The notes under the pieces are model-generated. The model did not search any database and had not been told where the DNA came from. It saw only the letters and a program-made list of their open reading frames with translations. Shown here piece by piece: positions 8,924 through 17,226 of a DNA stretch of 64,000 nt (position 1 is its first letter; each line of letters opens with the position of its first letter). The DNA is from Streptomyces parvulus (GTDB taxonomy: Bacteria; Actinomycetota; Actinomycetes; Streptomycetales; Streptomycetaceae), in NCBI RefSeq assembly GCF_014648855.1, contig NZ_BMRX01000007.1, forward strand, positions 124,001-188,000, given 5' to 3'. Made by a program: the position numbers and the translations under genes.

Positions 8924-10321
8924 TCACACTCCGGCCCGGCCCACCCTGCGGGCCGCCATGACCGCGTAGACGAGTACGCCCGCGAAGAGGAACAGCACCC
9001 CCTGGTAGACCGCCGCGTAGCCGGCGCCCGCCACGAGCCACAGCGAGAAGCCGGCGGCCACCGAGGCGATCACGAGGTCCCTGACCAGGCGGCCCCGGTC
9101 GACCTGCTCGCCCCGTCCGGAGACCAGGTGGAAGATCTGGGCGGTGGCCGCCAGCAGGTAGGGCACGGTCGCGGTGAAGGTGGTGACCAGGACGAGGACC
9201 TCGAAGACCTTCGCCGAACCCGACGTGTAGTTGTAGACGGTGAGCAGGGAGGCGAGGACGACGGTGACGGCGACGCCGGTCGTCGGGACGCCGCGCCGCC
9301 TGCGCGCGAACGCGGCCGGGAAAAGGCCGTCCTTCGCGGCGGCGTACGGGGTCTGGGCGCTGAGCAGGGTCCAGCCGTTGAGGCAGCCGGTCATCGAGAC
9401 CAGTGCGGCCAGCGCGACGGCCCAGCCGCCCCACGCGCCGCCGAACATGGCGTTGACCGCGTCGGAGAAGGGGGCCGTGGAGTCGACCAGGCGGTCGTGG
9501 GAGACGGTGCCGAAGACCGAGAGCGTGCCCAGCAGGTAGACGAGGGCGGCGCCGGCGGTGCCGATGACCGTGGCGCGGCCGACGGTGCGGCGCGGGTCCC
9601 TCACCTCGCCGGCGCTGACCGCGGCGGACTCCACGCCCAGGTAGGAGAAGAGCAGGATCGCGGCGGCGGCGGAGACCGCGCCGATGCCGCTGCCGCCGCT
9701 CGCGTTGAACGGGCCGAGGTTGTCCGCGTCGAAGAAGAACAGCCCGCCGACGGCGACGAGCAGCAGCGGCGCGAACTTCAGCACGGTGGCGGTGAGCTGC
9801 ACGGCGCCCACGTACCGGGTGCCGGCGAAGTTGGCGAGCGCGGGCAGCCACTGGACGACGAGGGCGGCCAGGCAGGCGCTCCAGCGGTGGTCGCCGACCG
9901 GGATCAGGACGTCGAGGTAGCCGACGGCGGCCACGGCGAGGGCCGCGTTGGACACCCAGGTGGTGATCCAGTACGTCCAGGCCGCGAGGAATCCGGCGAA
10001 GTCGCCGAAGGCGCCGCGGGCGTAGACGTAGGGACCGCCGGTGCGCGGGTCGCGGGCGGCGAGGCGGCCGAAGACGAGGGCGAGCGCGATGGCGCCGACG
10101 GTCAGGACGCCGAAGGCGAGCAGGCTGACGGTGCCGAAGGGCGCGACCGAGGCGGGCAGCAGGAAGATCCCGCCGCCGATGATGTTGCCCATGACCAGGG
10201 CGGTGGCGACGGGGAGCCCGAAGCGGCGGGCGTGCCGGCCGTCGCGGGCGGTGGGTTCGGGGGCCGCGGGGGTCTCCTGCGGATCCGGAGCCGGTGGGGG
10301 GACGGTCCCGGTGTCGTGCAT
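8924..10321 (-). CDS. APC-superfamily amino-acid permease
   Basis: A 465-residue membrane transporter with about 12 predicted helices. The first helix carries the APC substrate-binding signature GNIIGGGIFLLPAS (residues ~45-58). The GPYVYARGAFGDFAGFLAAW stretch of helix 3 places it in the basic amino-acid/polyamine antiporter branch (AdiC/PotE/ArcD-like). Substrate cannot be read from sequence. The N terminus is a ~35-residue proline-rich cytoplasmic extension. ATG 10321; no recognisable riboswitch in the 84-base leader. Confidence 0.9.
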   Translation of the reverse strand: MHDTGTVPPPAPDPQETPAAPEPTARDGRHARRFGLPVATALVMGNIIGGGIFLLPASVAPFGTVSLLAFGVLTVGAIALALVFGRLAARDPRTGGPYVYARGAFGDFAGFLAAWTYWITTWVSNAALAVAAVGYLDVLIPVGDHRWSACLAALVVQWLPALANFAGTRYVGAVQLTATVLKFAPLLLVAVGGLFFFDADNLGPFNASGGSGIGAVSAAAAILLFSYLGVESAAVSAGEVRDPRRTVGRATVIGTAGAALVYLLGTLSVFGTVSHDRLVDSTAPFSDAVNAMFGGAWGGWAVALAALVSMTGCLNGWTLLSAQTPYAAAKDGLFPAAFARRRRGVPTTGVAVTVVLASLLTVYNYTSGSAKVFEVLVLVTTFTATVPYLLAATAQIFHLVSGRGEQVDRGRLVRDLVIASVAAGFSLWLVAGAGYAAVYQGVLFLFAGVLVYAVMAARRVGRAGV

Positions 10322-10405
10322 GGGGTGGTGCGCCTCTCATGGAACTGGTGCCCGGGATCGCCGGGACGGCGCCCATGGTCGGGCAGAGTCCGGCACGGCT
10401 CCAAA

Positions 10406-12550
10406 TCAGGCGCTTTTGTCCTGCACGAACCCGTCCGCCACGGGAAAAGGTGCGCTCTCGACGACGTTCGGCCGTGGATCGTCCAGCGGCACCTGCGGGC
10501 CGTTCGACTCGCGCAGCCAGCGGCGCAGCACCCGGTGGACCTGTTCGGCGCCGACGATCTCCCCGCCGTCCTCGACCGGTTCGGACAGCACGGCCGGTGA
10601 CAGCAGGAAGGCGCGCGACTGGGCGCCGCCGAGCCCGCCGTGGGAGCCGATCTGCTCCTCGAAGGCGAGGACCTCGCCGTCGGCCGGGTCGTGGAAGGAG
10701 TTGACCATGATGTCGGCGGTGTGCGGGAAGGTGTGGGTGCGCCGTACCGCGTCGGCGGCGCCGGGGCCGAAGGGGGCGAGCGGTCCGGGCTCCTCGTCGA
10801 GCCGGTCCAGGGGTATCTCGGCGCCGCGCGCGCCCAGCACCACGCCGCCGTGCCGCTCGCTGCGCACCAGCAGGAACCCGATGCCGGGGTGGTTGGCGAG
10901 GGTGGGCAGCAGTGCGGGGTGCCGGGCGTCGATCTCCTCCCTGGTCATCCGGTGCGGCACGTCCGGGAAGGAGACCAGGCCCAGGTTGCCGGAGGCCAGC
11001 ACGATCGGCTCGGAGCGGCGTCCGGCGGGGGTGTCGGCGGGCCGCTGCTGGGCGGCCGCCTCCTCGACGGGGCGGTGCAGGGCAGCGCGGACGGTGTTGC
11101 GGGCCTCGGCGCCGCTGCGGGTGCGCTGGGCGCGGCGCGGCACGGGCAGGCCGCAGCCGGCCCGGACCAGGTCGCCGAGGGTGAGTCCGTAGCGGGCGCG
11201 GAAGGTCTCGCCGGGGCTCTGGCCGTGGTCGGACAGGACGACGACGCGGTAGGACCGGGGGGCGTGCTCGGCGACCTTCTCGATCAGGGCGAGGGAGCGG
11301 TCGAGGCGCTGGAGGACCTTGAGGGCGTCCCGGCCGCGCGGTCCGGAGTGGTGCGCCACCTCGTCGTAGGCGACCAGGTCGGCGTAGACGGCGGTGCGGC
11401 CGGCGAGCATGTCGCCCATCACCGCGGAGACGACGACGTCGCGTTCGACGACGGTCGCGAAGGCGCGGACGAAGGGGTAGAGGCCGCCGCGGGAGACGCG
11501 CGGGCGGACCTTGTGGGCCCGGGCCCGGGTGGACTGGCCGATCTCCCGGCCCACCTCGGCGATGAAGGACATCGCGGTGCGCACGGCGTTGGCCGGGTCG
11601 GAGAAGTAGGCGAAGTAGCCGGACCGGGAGCGGGTCTCGCGGCTGCGGCGGCGGGTGGCGATGGACAGGACGAGGGCCTGCTCGTCGGCGCCGCCGCCGA
11701 ACAGGTTGCCGCGGCTGGCCCCGTCCAGGCTGAGCAGTCCGCCGTCGCCGGTGCGCCGCACGGCGCGGTACTGGAGTTCGGCGGCGCTGGTCGGGCGGTT
11801 GCAGACGACGACCTCGCCGCTGTCCTTCTCGTACCAGCGGAAGGCGGGCACGTCGTGGTTGCTGCCGTGCAGGATGCCGAGCTGGCTGGCGCCGGTCTGG
11901 CTGGACCAGTCGGTGCGCCAGGGGGCCAGCCGGTGGCTCGCGGAGGCGCCGTCGCGGCCGAGCCAGCGGGCGACGGTGGGCATGGCGCCGGCGTCGACGG
12001 CCTCCAGCAGCACGTCGTGGCCCACGCCGTCGAGTTGCAGGAAGAGGGTGCCGGGGCCGGCCGGGCAGGGCGGGCCGGATCTGCGGCGGCGGTCGGCGAG
12101 GCGGTAGAGCCGGCGGCGGTAGGCGTCGTCGTCGCGCACGGCCAGCGCACCGCCGGTCGCGGAGGCGACGGCGGACATGACGGCGGCGACCACGACCGCG
12201 GTCTCGGGGGCGACCCCGCCGCGGCCGGCCGGGTTGACGTCGATGGCGAGGAGCAGCAGCCCGCCGTTGAGGAAGAAGACCAGCAGCCCGAGGACCAGGG
12301 CGGGCACCAGGAGCAGCAGCCGCACCATGAGCGGCCACACCAGGGCGGAGAGCAGGCCGAAGGCCCCGGCGCCGACCGCGGCGGTCATGGCGATGTCGGT
12401 CGCGCTGTCCCCGTCGGGCGACTGGAGCCGGAAGTCCGGCAGGATGCCCGCGAGCGCGAGCATGGTGAGGGTGGACACGGCCCACACCGCGACACTCCGC
12501 CCGATCTGACTGGCGACCCGGCGCCAACGGCCTCCACCCACGCTCCGCAC
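10406..12550 (-). CDS. Membrane protein: 4-helix holin-like domain fused to an alkaline-phosphatase-superfamily phosphodiesterase
   Basis: A 714-residue protein. Residues ~15-130 hold four hydrophobic helices like the mycobacterial 4-TMS phage-holin superfamily IV domain. From ~165 to 640 is a sulfatase/phosphodiesterase-type domain: FLQLDGVGHDVLLEA carries the first metal Asp, LVAYDEVAHHSGP and VVLSDHGQSPG carry further metal-binding Asp/His. The Thr or Ser nucleophile could be in the PTVARW region that follows the first motif. It probably cleaves a phosphate ester or phosphodiester at the membrane; the topology side is uncertain. The holin label does not imply phage origin. Confidence 0.85.
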   Translation of the reverse strand: MRSVGGGRWRRVASQIGRSVAVWAVSTLTMLALAGILPDFRLQSPDGDSATDIAMTAAVGAGAFGLLSALVWPLMVRLLLLVPALVLGLLVFFLNGGLLLLAIDVNPAGRGGVAPETAVVVAAVMSAVASATGGALAVRDDDAYRRRLYRLADRRRRSGPPCPAGPGTLFLQLDGVGHDVLLEAVDAGAMPTVARWLGRDGASASHRLAPWRTDWSSQTGASQLGILHGSNHDVPAFRWYEKDSGEVVVCNRPTSAAELQYRAVRRTGDGGLLSLDGASRGNLFGGGADEQALVLSIATRRRSRETRSRSGYFAYFSDPANAVRTAMSFIAEVGREIGQSTRARAHKVRPRVSRGGLYPFVRAFATVVERDVVVSAVMGDMLAGRTAVYADLVAYDEVAHHSGPRGRDALKVLQRLDRSLALIEKVAEHAPRSYRVVVLSDHGQSPGETFRARYGLTLGDLVRAGCGLPVPRRAQRTRSGAEARNTVRAALHRPVEEAAAQQRPADTPAGRRSEPIVLASGNLGLVSFPDVPHRMTREEIDARHPALLPTLANHPGIGFLLVRSERHGGVVLGARGAEIPLDRLDEEPGPLAPFGPGAADAVRRTHTFPHTADIMVNSFHDPADGEVLAFEEQIGSHGGLGGAQSRAFLLSPAVLSEPVEDGGEIVGAEQVHRVLRRWLRESNGPQVPLDDPRPNVVESAPFPVADGFVQDKSA

Positions 12551-12652
12551 ACCTCACGTCCCGGCCCGCAGTCCGGGCCTCCCCACCCTGCCACAACGCC
12601 CCGGAGCACCCGAATGTCCCCCTGAGCCCGGTTCACACCCCGAAAGCGACGG

Positions 12653-13054
12653 TCAGCGGCCGTCGTACCCCGCCGTCGGCATCGACAGCCTGCGGTGCAC
12701 GCACGCCTTCATCACGGCGTCGTACGCCGGTTCGGCGTGGCCGGCGGTCTCGACGCGGGCTCCGCGCCGCGCGCACTCGGCGGTGAAGTCGTCGACGGAG
12801 GAGAGCGCGCTCTCCAGCACCCGCCGGCTGGGGGCCACGAAGAGGTCGCGGCCCGGGCGGACCCCGTCCCACAAGGCGTCGTGGTCCGGGCGCAGCCGGC
12901 GCACCAGCAGTTCCCTGGCGACGACGTAGCCGTGTTCCGCCGCCCAGCGCGCGCACATGGCGTGCTGGCTGCGGGAGTCGACCAGGAACGGGTCGTCGTC
13001 CAGCAGTTCCAGCGGCGTCAGGCTCGCGATCGCCGTCACCCGCACCGGCCCCAT
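12653..13054 (-). CDS. Small protein resembling a serine-resolvase catalytic domain without DNA-binding domain
   Basis: A 133-residue cytoplasmic protein starting at ATG 13054 (GGGGGGA upstream). The central part SRSQHAMCARWAAEHGYVVA, then VRPGRDLFVAPSRRVLESAL and ARRGARVETAG, follows the pattern of a resolvase N-terminal domain (QR..C..WAE.HGY, DRLGRS-like segment, ...GV.V). The first-strand R-V-S-T motif is not preserved and there is no C-terminal helix-turn-helix, so recombination is unlikely. It stands opposite the MBL gene at 13149. I do not recognise a named family; the resemblance is pattern recognition only. Confidence 0.7.
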   Translation of the reverse strand: MGPVRVTAIASLTPLELLDDDPFLVDSRSQHAMCARWAAEHGYVVARELLVRRLRPDHDALWDGVRPGRDLFVAPSRRVLESALSSVDDFTAECARRGARVETAGHAEPAYDAVMKACVHRRLSMPTAGYDGR

Positions 13055-13148
13055 GGTGTCCCCCCTCACCTCCCGTCACCTCCCGTTTTCGCCGCCGACC
13101 CTACTCCTGGACGTAGGCTTCGGGGAGTCGCGCGAAGGAGGCAAAGAA

Positions 13149-13922
13149 GTGCCGGTGGAGCTCACCTGGTGGGGTCACGCCACCTGCACCGTCGAGGACT
13201 CGGACGTCCGTGTGCTGACCGATCCCCTGTTCGCCCGCCGGCTGGCCCATCTGCGCCGCAGGCGGGGGGCGGTGCCGCCGCCGGACGCCTGGCGCGCGGA
13301 CGTGGCGCTGGTGTCCCATCTGCACGCGGACCACCTGCACGTGCCGTCGCTCGCGCGGCTCGCGCCGGGCACGCGCCTGCTCGTGCCCCGGGGCGCGCGG
13401 CGGGCGGTGCCGGGGCTGCGGCGGCTCGGGCACCTGGAGGTCGCGGAGGTGGCGCCCGGCGACGTGGTGCGCGTCGGTGACCTGCGGATCCGGGCGGTGC
13501 CCGCACAGCACGACGGGCGGCGGCTGCCGGTGGGACGGCACCGCGCCCCGGCACTCGGCTTCGTCGTGGAGGGCGAGGCGCGGACGTACTTCGCCGGGGA
13601 CACCGGCCTGTTCGACGGCATGGAGAAGGAGGTCGGGCCGGTCGACGCGGCGCTGCTGCCGGTGGGCGGCTGGGGCCCGTACCTCGGGGCGGAGCACCTG
13701 GACGCGGGGCGGGCGGCCGAGGCGCTGGCCCGGCTCGCGCCGCGGACGGCCGTGCCGGTGCACTACGGCACGTACTGGCCGATCGGGATGGACGCCGTGC
13801 GCCCCCATGAATTCCACACGCCGGGGGACGAGTTCGTGCGCCTGTCGGCGCTGCGCGCGCCGGGGGTGGCGGTGCACCGTCTGGGGCACGGCGAGAGTGT
13901 GCGGGTGGAGGTCGCGCGGTGA
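13149..13922 (+). CDS. MBL-fold metallo-hydrolase (UlaG-like)
   Basis: A 257-residue metallo-beta-lactamase-fold hydrolase. The motifs are WWGHATCTV at the start, SHLHADHLH (HxHxDH, residues ~56-61), YFAGDTGLFDGM (metal Asp), and VPVHYGTYWPI (last His). The opening WGHAT motif and overall plan match UlaG/NAPE-PLD-like phospho-lactonases or phosphodiesterases. GTG 13149 follows AAGGAGG at 13135-13141. It overlaps the DedA gene by 4 bases (GTGA), so the two are coupled; joint action at membrane lipids is conceivable but unproven. Confidence 0.93.
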   Translation: MPVELTWWGHATCTVEDSDVRVLTDPLFARRLAHLRRRRGAVPPPDAWRADVALVSHLHADHLHVPSLARLAPGTRLLVPRGARRAVPGLRRLGHLEVAEVAPGDVVRVGDLRIRAVPAQHDGRRLPVGRHRAPALGFVVEGEARTYFAGDTGLFDGMEKEVGPVDAALLPVGGWGPYLGAEHLDAGRAAEALARLAPRTAVPVHYGTYWPIGMDAVRPHEFHTPGDEFVRLSALRAPGVAVHRLGHGESVRVEVAR

Positions 13923-14554
13923 ACTGGCTGGACGCCGCCACGACGAGCATGACGAGCATCCCGACGGAGCCGACGCAGCAGGCGTTCGGCTATCCGTCGC
14001 TGTTCCTGCTGGTGCTGATCGGGGCGCTGGTGCCGGTGGTGCCGACGGGGGCGCTGGTGAGTTCGGCGGCCGTGGTGGCGATGCACCAGTCGCTGCCGTT
14101 CTCGATGCTCATGGTGTTCGCGACGGCGTCGCTGGCCGCCTTCTGCGGGGACATGGCGCTGTACTGGCTGGGCCGGCGCGGGGTCGGCTCGAAGAACGGC
14201 TCGCGCTGGCTGGAGGCGATCCGGTCCCGGGCGCCGGAGGACCGGCTGGAGCAGGCGCAGGACAAGCTCGCCGAGCACGACGTCGCGGTGCTGGTCCTGT
14301 CCCGGCTGGTGCCGGCCGGGCGCATACCGGTGATGCTGGCCTGTCTGCTGGCCGAGTGGCCGCTGCGCCGCTTCGCCCACGGCAACCTCCCGGCCTGCCT
14401 GGCCTGGGCGGCGACGTACCAGCTCATCGGCGTCCTGAGCGGCGCCCTGTTCAGCAAGCCCTGGGAGGGCGTGGCCGCGGCCATCGCCCTGACGGTGCTG
14501 GTCAGCGCGGCCCCTTCGCTGTGGCGGCGCTTCCGCGGCCCGGCGAAGGCGTAG
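13919..14554 (+). CDS. DedA-family membrane protein
   Basis: A 211-residue integral membrane protein with about five hydrophobic segments. DedA/SNARE-associated features include the glycine-rich G-ALVPVVPTGAL segment, FCGDMALYWLGRR, and the R-(F/L)VPAGR signature, here SRLVPAGRIPVML. DedA proteins are proton-dependent lipid transporters or flippases (undecaprenyl phosphate or phosphatidylethanolamine). GTG 13919 overlaps the upstream MBL gene. The 3' end converges with the second MBL gene, 63 bases away, in a G-rich tract without a clear hairpin. Confidence 0.92.
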   Translation: MNWLDAATTSMTSIPTEPTQQAFGYPSLFLLVLIGALVPVVPTGALVSSAAVVAMHQSLPFSMLMVFATASLAAFCGDMALYWLGRRGVGSKNGSRWLEAIRSRAPEDRLEQAQDKLAEHDVAVLVLSRLVPAGRIPVMLACLLAEWPLRRFAHGNLPACLAWAATYQLIGVLSGALFSKPWEGVAAAIALTVLVSAAPSLWRRFRGPAKA

Positions 14555-14617
14555 GGCTCCGGCGGGGGCGCAGGGGCCGGCCGGGGTTCGGGGGTCCGGG
14601 TTCGAGGGGGGCCGGGA

Positions 14618-15733
14618 TCACTCCAGTACCCGAGAGGCTCCCACCGGCAGGTCCCACAGGTCCTCCCGGGGCAGTCCCGCGGCCTGCCAGGCCGCGCGGG
14701 TCCGGGTGAGGGGTTCGAGCACCGGTTCGGCGGAGAGGACGAACGTCCCCCAGTGCATCGGCGCCATGCGGCGGGCGCCCACGTCCTGCGCCGCGCGGAC
14801 CGCTTCCTCCGGGTCGCAGTGCACGTCGCTGAGCCACCAGCGGGGGTCGTAGGCGCCCACGGGGAGCAGCGCGAGGTCGATGCCCGGGTAGCGGCGGCCG
14901 ATCCGGGTGAACCAGTGGCCGTACCCGGTGTCGCCGGCGAAGTAGACGCGGCGGCCGTCGGGCGCGGTGAGCACCCAGCCGCCCCACAGGGTGCGGCAGG
15001 TGTCGGCGAGGCTGCGCTTGGACCAGTGGTGCGCCGGGACGAAGTCGAAGCGCACTCCCGCCCGTCGCCCGCCACCGCCCTTGCCGGAGGCGCCGTCGAA
15101 TCCGTCCCTCGGACGCAGTTCGGTCGCCTCCCACCAGTCCAGTTCGGTGACGTGGGTGAAGCGGCGGCGGTGGAACCAGCGGCCCAGCCCGGCGGGCACC
15201 AGGACGGGCGTGTCGCGCGGGAGCCTGCGCAGGGTCGGGGCGTCCAGGTGGTCGTAGTGGTTGTGGCTGATGACGACGGCGTCCACGCGGGGCAGGGCGC
15301 TCCACGGGACTCCGACGGGCGTGATCCGGGCGGGGGTGCCGAGGATGCGGCGGGACCAGACGGGGTCGGTGAGCACGGTGAGCCCGCCGATGCTCACCAC
15401 CCAACTGGCGTGCCCGGCCCACGTGACGGCGACGGTGTCCGCGTCGACGCGGGGCAGCGGACCCGGGGCACAGGGCAGCCGGGGGATGTCGGCGAGGCCC
15501 TCGCGGCCGGGGCGGACCGCGCCCTCGCGGGCGAATCTGGCCAGCGCCCGCAGGCCGGGCAGCGGGGCGGTCAGCCGGTCGTGGAAGGTCCGCGGCCACA
15601 CCCGGTGTTCGGCGGGCGGCCGGGGGTCGGCGAGCGGGGGGTGGGGGGCCGGACGGGAGGACGCGGCCGGGGGCGTCCCGGTGGCCCCGTCCGTGGCGGG
15701 GGTGCTCGCGGTCGACCGGGGCTGCTGCGTCAT
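14618..15733 (-). CDS. MBL-fold metallo-hydrolase of the UlaG/NAPE-PLD type
   Basis: A 371-residue protein. After ~100 variable residues comes VTWAGHASWVVSIGG, then VVISHNHYDHLD (HxHxDH), PAHHWSKR, YFAGDTGYGHWF and APMHWGTF, the NAPE-PLD/RomA-like layout. The WSKR(S/T)..D motif and the W-rich C-terminal half favour that subgroup over the classical UlaG type. ATG 15733 overlaps the stop of the upstream aminotransferase-fold gene by 4 bases (ATGA), with GGGAG upstream; this beats the alternative ATG at 15748. An N-terminal ~60-residue Ser/Pro/Ala-rich stretch is not part of the fold. Confidence 0.93.
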   Translation of the reverse strand: MTQQPRSTASTPATDGATGTPPAASSRPAPHPPLADPRPPAEHRVWPRTFHDRLTAPLPGLRALARFAREGAVRPGREGLADIPRLPCAPGPLPRVDADTVAVTWAGHASWVVSIGGLTVLTDPVWSRRILGTPARITPVGVPWSALPRVDAVVISHNHYDHLDAPTLRRLPRDTPVLVPAGLGRWFHRRRFTHVTELDWWEATELRPRDGFDGASGKGGGGRRAGVRFDFVPAHHWSKRSLADTCRTLWGGWVLTAPDGRRVYFAGDTGYGHWFTRIGRRYPGIDLALLPVGAYDPRWWLSDVHCDPEEAVRAAQDVGARRMAPMHWGTFVLSAEPVLEPLTRTRAAWQAAGLPREDLWDLPVGASRVLE

Positions 15734-17016
15734 CGAGGAGGCTCCCATCGCTGAGCGTCGCGCAGACCGCCGAAGACCGACCCGAGTGCGGTCAACGCCC
15801 GTCGCACGTGTGGCAGTTCCAACGGATCCGGGGACGTGAGGACGTCCACGCGCCCCACGTCGTCCCGCCCGCCGCCGTCGGCGTCCGGGACCGCCCCGAG
15901 CAGCGGGCCCGTGGACAGGCGCACGCGCAGGGCGGCGAGGTCGTCGCCGAAGCGGTGGCCGCCGGGGGCGGGCAGGCCGAGGCGGGCGGAGAGGAAGTCC
16001 TCCAGTTCCTGCGCGTCGCCGACCCCCTCCGCGCCGAGGGCGTCGCGCAGCGGGCCGAGGTCGGCGTACAGGTGCCGTCCGGCCTGCGGGGGGCGCGCGG
16101 TCGCGCCCGCGTCGACGACGGCCGCGTGCAGGGCGGCGGCCACGCGCGCGTGCAGGCGTGCGGCGGCCGAGCGGCGGGCGGTGACCGGTTCGGGCTCGTC
16201 CAGCGCGTACCCGGCCGCGGCGGCGACGGGCGCCGCCACGCCCGCCCCAAGCGCGGTGAGGACGTCGAGCACGCGCGCGTGCAGACCGCCGCCGGCCGCG
16301 GACGCCGGGAAGCGGGCGACGGCGGCCGGCCAGGCGGGCGGGAGCAGCCCCCCGGCGAGGTCCGTGACGACGGTGACCCGCTCGGGCAGCATCTCGGCGG
16401 GGCTGAGGACCACCGTGGCGTGCGGGTCGTGCAGGGTGTCGCGCCAGGTCTCGTCGCTGACCAGGTGCAGTCCCTCGCCCGCGGCCGCCTCGACGGTCTC
16501 GTGCAGCAGTTCGGGCGGCGCGACGGTGCCGGTGGGGTCGTCGGCGACGGCCAGTACGAGCAGGCGGGGGTCTCCGCCCTCGGCGCGGACCCGGCGGACG
16601 GTCTCCAGGAGGGCGTAGGGGTCGGGTACGCCGCCGCTCTCGGCCGGCGTCGGTACGTGGAAGACGCGCCGGCCGAGCAGCCGCGCGTCCGGCGCCCACC
16701 AGGCGGCGCAGGGGCGGGGCACCAGGACGTCGCCGCCGAGCGCGGCGGTCAGCGCCACCAGCAGGGCGTGCGCCCCGGGGGCCGCGGCCACCCGGCCGGG
16801 TTCGGCGGGCAGGCCCCGGCGGTACCAGTAGCCGCTCGCGGCGGCCGTGAGACCGGGGCCGCCGCCGACCGGCTCGGCCTGCGGGCGGTCGGCCGCGGAG
16901 GCGAGGACGGCGGCCAGCTCGGGCAGCACCGGCAGCCCGTCGTCGGGCAGGTGCGGGCCGTACCGGACCGGGCCGTGGCCCACGGCGTCGTGGCCTTCGG
17001 GGTCCGTGCGCCGCAT
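15730..17016 (-). CDS. PLP aminotransferase-fold protein with no lysine
   Basis: A 428-residue protein whose layout matches fold-type I aminotransferases: an N-terminal substrate loop with YWYRRGLP, PGAHALLVALTAALGGDVLVPRPC, VADDPTGTVAP (the NPTG-like turn), HLVSDETWRD (the D-x-Y/W motif that holds the pyridine nitrogen), and VTVVTDLAGGLLPPAWPAAVARFP at the place of the S-K-x-x-G-x-x-G Schiff-base motif. The catalytic lysine is absent there, and the whole sequence contains no lysine at all. It therefore cannot form the usual internal aldimine. ATG 17016 has GGAGG upstream; a longer frame to 17205 is less likely. Coupled to the MBL hydrolase. Confidence 0.85.
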   Translation of the reverse strand: MRRTDPEGHDAVGHGPVRYGPHLPDDGLPVLPELAAVLASAADRPQAEPVGGGPGLTAAASGYWYRRGLPAEPGRVAAAPGAHALLVALTAALGGDVLVPRPCAAWWAPDARLLGRRVFHVPTPAESGGVPDPYALLETVRRVRAEGGDPRLLVLAVADDPTGTVAPPELLHETVEAAAGEGLHLVSDETWRDTLHDPHATVVLSPAEMLPERVTVVTDLAGGLLPPAWPAAVARFPASAAGGGLHARVLDVLTALGAGVAAPVAAAAGYALDEPEPVTARRSAAARLHARVAAALHAAVVDAGATARPPQAGRHLYADLGPLRDALGAEGVGDAQELEDFLSARLGLPAPGGHRFGDDLAALRVRLSTGPLLGAVPDADGGGRDDVGRVDVLTSPDPLELPHVRRALTALGSVFGGLRDAQRWEPPR

Positions 17017-17226
17017 GCGTACCTCCGCGCGGGTGCGTACTGCCCTGTCCGTGCCGTGCCCTGCCCCGTGTTCCCCGTTCGCCCCGTTTCCCTCGTTTGC
17101 CTCGGAGTGCCCCTCCGCGCGGGGCGACGCGTTGCGCACCGGTCGTCGGTCCCTGTACCCATCCGGCACACCGGCCATGGCTCCGCGGCCCGTCGTCCGC
17201 GTCACACGGGCCGGCGGCCGCCGGGG

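Noticed and set aside
10322..10405. Riboswitch in the amino-acid permease leader (ydaO or guanidine type)
   Set aside because: The 84 bases show none of the conserved motifs of these riboswitches.
10406..12550. Prophage remnant suggested by holin-like domains (also 40443-40952)
   Set aside because: No integrase, terminase, capsid or attachment repeat is present; these holin-like families are chromosomal in actinomycetes.
17155..17160. GGGTAC on the minus strand as a SigB-type -10 element
   Set aside because: No GTTT-like -35 was found 14-16 bases upstream, and six bases alone are weak evidence.
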